Positions 1 through 5,155 of a stretch of DNA of 6,784 nt are shown here, piece after piece. Each line of letters starts with the position of its first letter. Position 1 is the first letter of the stretch. The notes under the pieces are model-generated. The model worked only from the letters and a program-made list of their open reading frames with translations, had not been told where the DNA came from and searched no databases. The translations under genes were made by a program, and so were the position numbers. The stretch covers positions 1 through 6,784 of the forward strand of contig JAHFTM010000104.1 in assembly GCA_023269335.1 (NCBI GenBank). Reading direction: 5' to 3'. The stretch is from Chlamydiia bacterium. Lineage in GTDB: Bacteria; Chlamydiota; Chlamydiia; Chlamydiales; FEN-1388.

Positions 1-614
1 GGCTTGCCCCAACCATACTCTTCTTCTAGGCCTGCTTTGATGGCTTGAAGGCCAATGCGATAGCCACTGCCTTCATCGCCGATGATTTTTCCTAAGCCGC
101 CAACGCGAAACGTTGTTTGATCTTTTTTCCCCATGCATACAGAGCCTGTCCCAGCGATCAAGATGGCACCAGTATCTGTAATGAGTTCAAGAGAAGCTTC
201 AGCATCTGTCAGTAGAGTTAAGTTTTCTTTTCTGATGCCATGTTCTTCAAGCAAGGAGGTGACAATCGCTCTACTTTGCGGAGCACCAATGCCAGCAAAA
301 CAGGCGATTACTTTACAGTCAGGCAAGATGAGGCTTAGGTTCTGATTGTTGATTTGTACGTCGTTGAAAAGACTTTGGAGAGTTGTTCTGACACCATCTT
401 TGCCAATATCATTGACATTGGAGCCGGCAGCTTCAATTTTTTCAGTAGTGATGCCATCCCAGTTTAAAGAGAGCACCTTACCCTGGTTGTCAATGACTTG
501 TAAAAGAGTTTTCGAGCCGCCACCATCAATACACACTACAGAGTTTGATTGGCAGAAAAGTGATGTGTGGAGAGCTGTACACAAAGAGAGCACAAAAATG
601 AGCATCAATCTCAT
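1..614 (-). CDS. BadF/BadG/BcrA/BcrD-family amino-sugar kinase (N-acetylglucosamine / N-acetylmuramic acid kinase-like), 3' end outside window
   Basis: This is the first 204 residues of a sugar kinase of the ASKHA (actin-like ATPase) fold. Visible motifs are the phosphate-1 loop DGGGSKT (residues 30-36), the region TDAEA with the likely catalytic Asp137, the phosphate-2 loop AGTGS (154-158) and GDEGSGYRIG (179-188), which is typical of BadF/NAGK-type kinases. Relatives are about 300-340 residues, so roughly a third is missing off the left edge. The start at 614 is supported by AAGGTG at 628-623, 8 nt upstream, and by ATGA overlap with the preceding gene, which suggests translational coupling. 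Unusually, residues 1-21 (LMLIFVLSLCTALHTSLFC region) form a signal-peptide-like hydrophobic stretch before the kinase fold, which begins at about residue 26. A GTG at 536 would remove it but has no visible ribosome site. The partner gene is MurQ/GKRP-like, so the substrate is probably GlcNAc, MurNAc or a related sugar. The family call is firm; the substrate is inferred. Confidence 0.9.
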   Translation of the reverse strand, partial: MRLMLIFVLSLCTALHTSLFCQSNSVVCIDGGGSKTLLQVIDNQGKVLSLNWDGITTEKIEAAGSNVNDIGKDGVRTTLQSLFNDVQINNQNLSLILPDCKVIACFAGIGAPQSRAIVTSLLEEHGIRKENLTLLTDAEASLELITDTGAILIAGTGSVCMGKKDQTTFRVGGLGKIIGDEGSGYRIGLQAIKAGLEEEYGWGK

Positions 615-2410
615 AAAGTAAACACCTTTTCAAGTTGTTCCTGATTTGTATTTAGAAATTCTATAGCATCTTCAAAATTTAAATTTTTATAGATCATGGT
701 TACAGCAATTTTTACGACTGATGGGGTATATGTGTTTTGTAAATCATACTCATTTTTTTTCTTGGAGATGGAGATGATTTTTGAATAGAGTTCTTCAGAA
801 CTCAGTGGAAAACTGATTTGATAACTTGTAAACACATCTTGCACCAAGCGCGTGGAGCGGTCGATGAGTTTTTTGTTCGAAGGTTTGACATCGACCATCT
901 GATTGCCAAACACCTTATTCATCATGATCATCGAGCCATTGGAGATCATGTTGAGGAGCTGTTTTAAGACAATTGTCTCAACGATTCCAGATTTATCTTT
1001 CTGAAGACCATCTACTATAAGTATAGCATCACACCATGGATCCATTTTAAAGCTATTTTGATGATCTGTGAAGGCTATCAGCGCTGTTTTTGCGCCACCA
1101 CCTTTATAGTGGCTAATGGGGCATAAAATAGTTCTGAGACTGTTTTTGGTTACTCCGATTACTAAGTTTCCTTCACCAACTGGTCTAAAAGGTATATCTG
1201 TTTCAAGACCTGCTTCTGAGATGTTAAACTGAGCTACCTCTTGCTGATCGTCAGGATGAACAGCTCTTCCAAGTAATGTCGTCCAGGGACAAGTCCATGA
1301 GAAGTTATTTCCATCAGAGGTAAGAAAGGCTTGAAACTCAGCTCTTTTTTTACCCCAATCATTTCTCCCTCGGGGCGGATTTGTAGAGAAAGTAGGCGGG
1401 ATTTCTACAGTATCCATTACTACTTCGCGCAGAGCATTTTTGTGAGCTAGAAAGGTCACGTAGCCCTGGCTTGTCTCATCGTGGAGTTTTCGGAAGTTGG
1501 CTTGGGGATGAGAAAAGACTTCTTGTTCCAGCTGGATGATCGAGGCAATGGCTGGAAACTGTTCCTCAATGAGGCGATTGGCAGCAATGAGTGCCTGCAA
1601 AAGGAAGTCAGGGTTTTCTTGAGTCAATAAGCAGGCAAGGCAGAGCTCAGCTAAGCTTGCTGCCTGAAGACGGGTGGAGCCGGTGATGGCTTGTGGACCT
1701 ATGTCTACGAGAATTGGAATCACGCCATAGTCTGTAAAGAGCCGCTCTGTTTTTTGGGGCACCTCTTTGCTATTGTAAAAGTAGCAGACGGTAGCGCCTT
1801 TTTCTTTTGCAGCGATTGCAGCGCCAACGTTGAAGCTTGCGCTACCGCTTGCAGAAACTAAAATAAGAAGATCGTGGGCAGAGATTTCATGAGCTGTAAT
1901 GAGATTTCGGCCATCTTCTTCTGAGTCTTCAAAGCCCTCTTTTGCTCTGATGAAGGCTGAGTCACCGCCAGCGATTATTCCGATAACCTTGTCATTTGCG
2001 CATTTTGCAGCAATGTCGACTGCAATTCTACCGCTGGATCCCGAGCCTATAAGAAAGCAGCGTCCATGAGCCTGAAATTGTTTATCTACGAGTGCTGAGA
2101 GGTAGGGTAGATAGTGTGTTGTAAAAAATTCAAATCCAGAAAGAACTTGTTTGTCAACTTCGTGAAGAAGCTTCAAACCTTGCTTCAAGTCATTATGCAT
2201 GACTTGGCTTAGATCATGGGTGAGGGGGTGGCTTTTTTCGGTTGATAGGTAGCCAAGTGAGGGAGAGGAAAAAGTGGGGGGATAATTTTGATTTGGGGTA
2301 AGCACAGCCGTGCGCTGCCCGTCGCTGCTCTGTCCAAGGTTTTGTCCATGGCAGGCGGAGCAGGGTAGAAAGCATAGTAGGTATAATCCTAAAAAACCAT
2401 ACAGCTTCAT
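611..2410 (-). CDS. Double-SIS-domain protein of the MurQ / glucokinase regulatory protein (GKRP) family with N-terminal signal-like segment
   Basis: This 599-residue protein is twice the length of MurQ (about 300) and close to GKRP (about 625). The first SIS domain shows GSGSSGR (122-128), AGGDSAFIRAKEGFEDS (147-163), SASGSASF (186-193) and ITGSTRLQAA (242-251). A second SIS-like half follows (about 310-500). The C-terminus has the MurQ hallmark NQMVDVKPSNKKLIDR (503-518) and a helical tail like MurQ's lid (about 564-599). At the place of MurQ catalytic Glu83 it has Lys136, while Glu158 matches the second catalytic glutamate. MurNAc-6-P etherase activity is therefore doubtful and a sugar-phosphate-binding regulatory role like GKRP's is more likely. 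I chose the ATG at 2410 (GAGAG just upstream) over TTG at 2419. It gives a hydrophobic N-terminus ending CSAC (residues 17-20), a secretion or poor lipobox signal not expected for this family. GTG at 2305 would give a cytosolic form. It heads an operon with the kinase. Confidence 0.85.
   Translation of the reverse strand: MKLYGFLGLYLLCFLPCSACHGQNLGQSSDGQRTAVLTPNQNYPPTFSSPSLGYLSTEKSHPLTHDLSQVMHNDLKQGLKLLHEVDKQVLSGFEFFTTHYLPYLSALVDKQFQAHGRCFLIGSGSSGRIAVDIAAKCANDKVIGIIAGGDSAFIRAKEGFEDSEEDGRNLITAHEISAHDLLILVSASGSASFNVGAAIAAKEKGATVCYFYNSKEVPQKTERLFTDYGVIPILVDIGPQAITGSTRLQAASLAELCLACLLTQENPDFLLQALIAANRLIEEQFPAIASIIQLEQEVFSHPQANFRKLHDETSQGYVTFLAHKNALREVVMDTVEIPPTFSTNPPRGRNDWGKKRAEFQAFLTSDGNNFSWTCPWTTLLGRAVHPDDQQEVAQFNISEAGLETDIPFRPVGEGNLVIGVTKNSLRTILCPISHYKGGGAKTALIAFTDHQNSFKMDPWCDAILIVDGLQKDKSGIVETIVLKQLLNMISNGSMIMMNKVFGNQMVDVKPSNKKLIDRSTRLVQDVFTSYQISFPLSSEELYSKIISISKKKNEYDLQNTYTPSVVKIAVTMIYKNLNFEDAIEFLNTNQEQLEKVFTL
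623..628 (-). promoter_or_regulatory. Shine-Dalgarno site for the kinase gene, inside the end of the SIS gene
   Basis: AAGGTG reads on the minus strand 8 nt before the ATG at 614-612. It lies within the last codons of the upstream SIS-domain gene. Together with the ATGA stop/start overlap it fixes the start that includes the hydrophobic N-terminus. Confidence 0.7.
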
Positions 2411-2500
2411 ATCTCTCAATATCTGAGGATTTCGATGCTTACATTGTCATCATTTATGAAGATTTTTGTCAGTATATTTTATTTTTTCGTTTGCATAGGT

Positions 2501-2530
2501 TAAATTTTTTGACCTTAAATTAAAAATTTA
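2501..2530. repeat. Perfect 9-bp AT-only inverted repeat upstream of the SIS gene
   Basis: TAAATTTTT (2501-2509) and AAAAATTTA (2522-2530) are exact reverse complements with a 12-nt spacer. They lie in the very AT-rich 176-bp gap between the HAD and SIS genes, about 90 bp upstream of the SIS start. The repeat could be an operator-like palindrome, an AT-rich upstream element or chance in AT-rich DNA. I found no clear -35/-10 pair in this gap; a TATACT at 2476-2471 (minus) is a possible lone -10. Confidence 0.35.
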
Positions 2531-2586
2531 TGTTTGCTGCTTTCTTCTTTTGACTATGTTTGAGGGGGGTATAAGGAATATTTTTT

Positions 2587-3270
2587 TTACACAAGAGGCA
2601 TGACTTTTACAGCTTTAGAAAAGTCATGATTTTTTGTGTAGTGGTTGGGGATGGCAATGGCAATCATTCCGGCAGAAGTTGCAGCTTCGATACCTGCCCA
2701 GGTATCTTCAAAGACGAGGCAGCGGCTTGGCGCAACTGAGAGTTTTTTTGCAGCTTCTACATAGATGTAGGGCTTGGGTTTATTTGTTCCTTCCTTATCG
2801 CTATAACTATCTAAATCGTCAGCTCCAGAAACGATGACATCGAAGCTTTTTTCCAGTCCAATTTTTTGTAAGTTGAAGAGGAGTTCATTTTTTGGGGCAG
2901 AGGATGCTACGCCGAGCTTTACCTTTTCTTTCAGCAGTGTAAGCTTTTTGACGAAGGCGACCATTTCTTTGATTGGTGCGACCATAGCGCTTTGCAGTGC
3001 GCGATAGACGGCACGTCTTACTTCGATGACATCAGGAGGTATCTCTTTTTTTTTCAGCTCTTGTATTTTTTGAAAAATCATTTTTGAGCTGTAGCCTATA
3101 AGTGGCATGTAGTCTTCGCAAGAAAGTTCAATATTTTTACTTTTTAAAGCGGTTTGCCAGGCAAGGAGATTGATGTATTCGCTATCGACCAAGATACCGT
3201 TGCAATCGAAGATAATGGCATCGATTTTTTCAAAAAAAGAGGAGGTAGTTTGTAAGAGGTCATCGAGCAT
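2587..3270 (-). CDS. HAD-superfamily hydrolase, beta-phosphoglucomutase-like subfamily, with altered motif I (D-C-N)
   Basis: This 227-residue protein has the length and order of a C1-capped HAD phosphatase or beta-phosphoglucomutase. Motif I is FDCNGILVDSE (21-31), with nucleophile Asp22 kept but the usual second Asp replaced by Asn24. Motif II is GVASSAP (120-126, Ser123), motif III is NKPKP (163-167) and motif IV is FEDTWAGIEAA (187-197, Glu188-Asp189). The helical cap spans about residues 33-105. Asp to Asn at the general acid/base position usually lowers hydrolase activity, so substrate and activity are open. I start at ATG 3270 because the frame upstream has only a TTG (3357), because 227 residues is the family norm, and because a promoter-like pair at 3299-3327 would put the transcript start just upstream of 3270. 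No clear Shine-Dalgarno site precedes 3270. The gene lies 176 bp upstream of the SIS gene on the same strand and may feed the same sugar-phosphate metabolism, but that is inference. Confidence 0.88.
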   Translation of the reverse strand: MLDDLLQTTSSFFEKIDAIIFDCNGILVDSEYINLLAWQTALKSKNIELSCEDYMPLIGYSSKMIFQKIQELKKKEIPPDVIEVRRAVYRALQSAMVAPIKEMVAFVKKLTLLKEKVKLGVASSAPKNELLFNLQKIGLEKSFDVIVSGADDLDSYSDKEGTNKPKPYIYVEAAKKLSVAPSRCLVFEDTWAGIEAATSAGMIAIAIPNHYTKNHDFSKAVKVMPLV

Positions 3271-3298
3271 GAGGTTTTCTGTGAAAATATTTGCAATC

Positions 3299-3327
3299 AG
3301 TGTAGACAGTTTGTTGCGGGATAGCAA
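3299..3327 (-). promoter_or_regulatory. Candidate sigma70 promoter for the HAD gene
   Basis: On the minus strand TTGCTA (3327-3322) and TACACT (3304-3299) are separated by 17 nt. Each box matches four of six consensus positions. Transcription would start near 3291, leaving about a 20-nt leader before ATG 3270. This supports the shorter start for the HAD gene. Confidence 0.45.
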
Positions 3328-3376
3328 GTCAAATGGGGAGGAAGTTAAAAAAAACAATTCGAAATGAAAAAAGCCC

Positions 3377-3406
3377 TTGAGGACAAGTGAAGAGTGTTGC
3401 TATAGT
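3377..3406 (+). promoter_or_regulatory. Candidate sigma70 promoter for tRNA-Leu
   Basis: TTGAGG (3377-3382) and TATAGT (3401-3406) have an 18-nt spacer. The predicted start, near 3413, lies about 20 nt before the mature 5' end of the tRNA, as expected for a stand-alone tRNA gene. Confidence 0.6.
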
Positions 3407-3432
3407 ATGACGCTTTACAATTCTTAGTCTTT

Positions 3433-3515
3433 GCTCGGATGGTGGAATGGTAGACACTAGGGACTTAAAATCCCTTGGGAGCAATCCCGTGAAGGTTCGA
3501 GTCCTTTTCCGAGCA
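3433..3515 (+). tRNA. tRNA-Leu, anticodon TAA (UAA)
   Basis: All arms of a class II (long variable arm) tRNA can be drawn. The acceptor stem is GCTCGGA (3433-3439) with TCCGAGC (3508-3514) and discriminator A at 3515. The anticodon stem is AGGGA/TCCCT (3459-3463/3471-3475) around loop CTTAAAA, with anticodon TAA at 3466-3468. The variable arm is GGGA/TCCC (3477-3480/3485-3488) around GCAA. The T stem is GAAGG/CCTTT around TTCGAGT (3496-3502). The CCA end is not encoded (TCA follows the discriminator). It reads the UUA (and UUG) leucine codons. It is divergent from the HAD gene and stands alone. Confidence 0.97.
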
Positions 3516-3530
3516 TCATTTATTCTCAAT

Positions 3531-3553
3531 GCTTTAGGATTATAAAGCCTTTT
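3531..3553 (+). terminator. Weak terminator-like hairpin after tRNA-Leu
   Basis: GCTTTA (3531-3536) pairs with TAAAGC (3543-3548) around a 6-nt loop and is followed by CCTTTTG. The stem is short and AU-rich and the T run has only four to five bases, so termination would be inefficient. The position, 15 nt after the tRNA, favours the call. Confidence 0.35.
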
Positions 3554-3622
3554 GCGTATTGTCCTCATAAACCCTCTTTTACGCAATTTTTACGCACTCG
3601 ACCAGCACAAATCAGCACAAAT
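3552..3622. repeat. Cluster of short direct and inverted repeats downstream of tRNA-Leu
   Basis: TTTTACGCA occurs at 3577-3585 and 3588-3596. CAGCACAAAT occurs twice in tandem at 3603-3612 and 3613-3622. TTGCGTA (3552-3558) is an inverted copy of TACGCAA (3580-3586). Arm-type binding sites of tyrosine recombinases beside tRNA genes can look like this, but no integrase gene and no copy of the tRNA 3' end are visible in the window. An att-site role is only a suggestion. Confidence 0.4.
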
Positions 3623-3680
3623 TCGGTTCGTACTACTCACGCATATTTCATCCATTCATTCCCCTATCTTCTTTTTTGTT

Positions 3681-3725
3681 GTGGCACGTGTAATGGCTGT
3701 GACTTACGAGAAGAATACACGCCAC
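3681..3725. repeat. Imperfect inverted repeat (10 bp with a 2-nt bulge)
   Basis: GTGGCACGTGTA (3681-3692) pairs with TACACGCCAC (3716-3725) if the AC at 3686-3687 is bulged. The loop is 23 nt. No T run follows on either strand in the correct orientation, so it does not look like an intrinsic terminator. The role is unknown. Confidence 0.4.
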
Positions 3726-3858
3726 ATCTAAGCACCCATATCTTTGTGACATATGTGACGCTCACGTGTTTCAGGTCATCCTCATCTTTTCCTCTTTTTG
3801 AGCACTAACATTTACAAGTTTTGACTCCGACGTAAACAATATCAACTCATAAATGGAG

Positions 3859-3993
3859 CTATGTTTTTTGGATATTCTGGCGCATATATTGCATTGCATT
3901 CTCAGCTGTACTGTTACTAGCGTAACGGCTGTTTTGCTCACAGCCTTGCTTTGAGGCGAGGTGGGCAAGCGTGGGAATCTCAGAATCCTTCAT
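3859..3993 (-). CDS. Doubtful small ORF, 44 aa, possibly a gene remnant
   Basis: An ATG at 3993 opens a 44-codon frame ending in TAG. The product is hydrophilic with a protein-like composition and contains NSRYASNSTAENAMQYMRQ (residues 21-39). A TAA codon lies directly before the ATG and no Shine-Dalgarno site is visible. It has no similarity I recognise. It could be the tail of a decayed gene or simply chance; a competing, longer minus-strand frame here (3771-3968) looks less protein-like. Confidence 0.2.
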   Translation of the reverse strand: MKDSEIPTLAHLASKQGCEQNSRYASNSTAENAMQYMRQNIQKT

Positions 3994-4043
3994 TTAATAT
4001 TCACAAAAAGAGATGTTAATAGTATTTCGTTCAAAGCGTCTAT

Positions 4044-4072
4044 TTGTGTTACAGTGAAATTGTATTTAACAT
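4044..4072 (+). promoter_or_regulatory. Weak promoter candidate for coil gene A
   Basis: TTGTGT (4044-4049) and TAACAT (4067-4072) are 17 nt apart. The match is poor at -35 (three of six) and moderate at -10 (four of six). No better pair was found directly upstream of 4091. Confidence 0.22.
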
Positions 4073-4073
4073 T

Positions 4074-4095
4074 TTAACAGTTAGGAAAATATGAG
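4074..4095 (+). repeat. Leader repeat, copy 1 (20 of 22 identical to 6107-6128)
   Basis: TTAACAG followed by two variable bases and AGGAAAATATGAG spans the ribosome site and start codon of coil gene A. The same string with AG in place of TT precedes coil gene B, which indicates that the two genes derive from one duplication. Confidence 0.75.
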
Positions 4096-4315
4096 CATAA
4101 AACAGAGCGTCTTGATCAAGATGATCCGTGCCAAATATATTGAACTTGTAGAACATCGTAAAGAGTACAGGTGTAAGCAAGCTGAGTCTTTAGAAGACTT
4201 GCAAAAGCAGTATGGAAAAGTGATAAAAATCACTAGTGAAATCGCAGCATTAAAGTCATGGCTTAGAGGAAGCCAACTCTATCAGGAGCTGTGCCTACAT
4301 AACTTGAGTGCTTAA
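4091..4315 (+). CDS. Small coiled-coil-like protein A, unknown function, paralogue of the protein at 6124
   Basis: This 74-residue, charged, helix-prone protein has no signal peptide and no cysteine motif, so it is probably cytoplasmic or exported by another route. AGGA at 4083-4086 lies 4 nt before the ATG. The N-terminus MSIKQSVLIKMIRAK matches MSTKNDDLDKEIRAK of the protein at 6124 in nine of fifteen positions. The C-terminal part SLEDLQKQYGKVIKITSEIA (33-52) aligns with TLEEMRKDYGERERISSELE. This copy lacks about nine residues in the middle compared with the other. Heptad-like spacing of Leu/Ile (SLEDLQKQYGKVIKITSEI) suggests a coiled coil or helical hairpin. I do not recognise the family. 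It precedes a secreted Cys/His protein gene (4686), as its paralogue precedes the one at 6459, so a joint role with those proteins is possible. Confidence 0.75.
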   Translation: MSIKQSVLIKMIRAKYIELVEHRKEYRCKQAESLEDLQKQYGKVIKITSEIAALKSWLRGSQLYQELCLHNLSA

Positions 4316-4326
4316 CAATTGACATC

Positions 4327-4550
4327 CTAATTAAAACGTACTTGAGGACCTTGACCATGCACACCATTATTTGCTGCAGGAGGCTCTTCTGAGTCACCAT
4401 TGAAACTTCAGCAAGATGTGATCTAATTGCACTGATAAGATGTTGTGTAGTAGGTTTTAAGTTTGGCTCTTGTGGTTCTTTTGAGTTCTCGTTGCCAGGT
4501 CTTTTAAAACAGCAGAAGTCGGTTGGTCCGCTAATGAAAGTGCGCTTGAC
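4327..4550 (-). pseudogene. Possible minus-strand gene remnant with frameshifts
   Basis: The 370-bp gap between coil gene A and the secreted gene has protein-like minus-strand pieces in different frames. One (4404-4550) contains GNENSKEPQEPNLKPTTQHL and continues ISAIRSHLAEV. A shift of one base near 4402-4407 leads into FNGDSEEPPAANNGVHGQGP, then QVRFN and a TAG at 4329-4327. A third frame (ending at TAA 4459-4457) reads PKDESSALSLADQPTSAVL. The pieces look like the hydrophilic C-terminal part of one decayed gene. The product is unrecognised. A competing plus-strand frame is open from 4485 into the gene at 4686, so chance cannot be excluded. Confidence 0.3.
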
Positions 4551-4590
4551 TCATCCTTTGGACTGCATCAACCCAAATTTGCGATTACAA

Positions 4591-4618
4591 TTGAAAAAAA
4601 CAACCCGCAGTCTATATG
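4591..4618 (+). promoter_or_regulatory. Candidate sigma70 promoter for the 4686 operon
   Basis: TTGAAA (4591-4596, five of six) and TATATG (4613-4618, four of six) are 16 nt apart. Transcription would start near 4625, giving a leader of about 60 nt before ATG 4686. Confidence 0.4.
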
Positions 4619-4685
4619 GTGGCCTGCACAGAATCTAAAATTTAAGATTGTAACAGCAATTCATCATCAAACCAAAGGTGATTTT

Positions 4686-5129
4686 ATGAGACTCTTTAAC
4701 GTCTGTAGGGCAAGTTTTATTTACGCTCTTCTGTCATTTTCACAAGTAGCAGCGGTAAGTCATGATTCAAAGAATGAAGAAAAAATCTACATTTCAGCTG
4801 AAGCTCTTAAACTATGCGATGGCATGATAGCTATTCAGGCAGACGATGGAATCATTTTGACTTCAGCTATTTTTACTGACGATGATGGAGTGTTCGTCCT
4901 TGCAAAAGATGTACAATTTTTACAAGAGAAGGAGTTGGTGCCTTGCGGGAACGGTCACTGGTACAATCATTGGATGGATAGCTTACCAATTGGCGAAGCA
5001 GGATGCCCTTTTTGCATTGAAGAAAGAAATCGAGAAGCTCATGAAAGAGCACGAATTGCCAGAAAAGAGCGGGCGGCTGAAAGACAAAACAAAATCGAGG
5101 ATAATCAGCGCAAAAAGAAAAAGAGATAA
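4686..5129 (+). CDS. Secreted protein A with C-x3-H-x3-H...C-x2-C putative metal site and basic C-terminal tail; function unknown
   Basis: This 147-residue protein starts after AAAGGTGA (4674-4681), a strong match to the anti-Shine-Dalgarno. Residues 1-23 form a signal peptide (hydrophobic FIYALLSF, likely cleavage after QVAA). A beta-rich stretch follows (about 45-85, with ADDGIILTSAIFTDDDGVFV). It leads into PCGNGHWYNHW, with Cys87, His91 and His95, and GCPFC, with Cys107 and Cys110. These residues could bind zinc or form a treble-clef or RING-like knuckle, though the set is too small for a classic RING. Residues 111-147 are a highly charged helix ending in RKKKKR. I do not recognise the protein. 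The same arrangement of Cys/His residues appears in the protein at 6459. The next gene begins 26 nt downstream, so an operon with the lipoprotein and coil gene B is likely. A periplasmic or extracellular (effector-like) location is inferred from the signal peptide. Confidence 0.8.
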   Translation: MRLFNVCRASFIYALLSFSQVAAVSHDSKNEEKIYISAEALKLCDGMIAIQADDGIILTSAIFTDDDGVFVLAKDVQFLQEKELVPCGNGHWYNHWMDSLPIGEAGCPFCIEERNREAHERARIARKERAAERQNKIEDNQRKKKKR

Positions 5130-5155
5130 AAAACCTGTAAGAGCCGTGTTGTGAG

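Larger units (their letters stand above)
3554..4090. other. Intergenic stretch of about 540 bp without a convincing gene
   Basis: The stretch holds the repeat cluster at 3552-3622, the inverted repeat at 3681-3725, a doubtful 44-codon minus-strand frame at 3859-3993 and the leader of the coil gene at 4091. All other frames are short and have no start with a ribosome site. It may be eroded DNA at the junction between the metabolic genes on the left and the unassigned secreted-protein genes on the right. Confidence 0.6.

Noticed and set aside
133..621. Two plus-strand frames of 70 and 91 codons
   Set aside because: They lie antisense to the sugar kinase, whose motifs are clear on the minus strand.
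2411..2419. TTG start at 2419 for the SIS gene
   Set aside because: No Shine-Dalgarno site upstream, while ATG 2410 has GAGAG just before it and gives a normal signal-like N-terminus.
3271..3357. N-terminal extension of the HAD gene from TTG 3357
   Set aside because: TTG start without a good ribosome site, poor sequence match to the family, and a promoter-like pair inside it; ATG 3270 gives the normal family length.
2634..3367. Plus-strand frames of about 65 codons at 2634-2837 and 3170-3367
   Set aside because: They are shadows of the HAD gene, which has complete HAD motifs on the other strand.
3329..3586. 85-codon minus-strand frame across the tRNA
   Set aside because: It runs antisense through tRNA-Leu; such frames (with TGLLPRDFKSLVST) are a well-known artefact of tRNA genes.
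3771..3968. 65-codon minus-strand frame
   Set aside because: No ribosome site, no recognisable motif, and it overlaps another equally short frame; nothing supports coding.
4319..4324. Perfect -35 hexamer TTGACA
   Set aside because: No -10 element at a suitable distance downstream.
4485..4685. Open frame upstream of and in frame with the gene at 4686 (67 codons without stop)
   Set aside because: No ATG, no ribosome site, and the start at 4686 has a strong Shine-Dalgarno site and a clear signal peptide directly after it.
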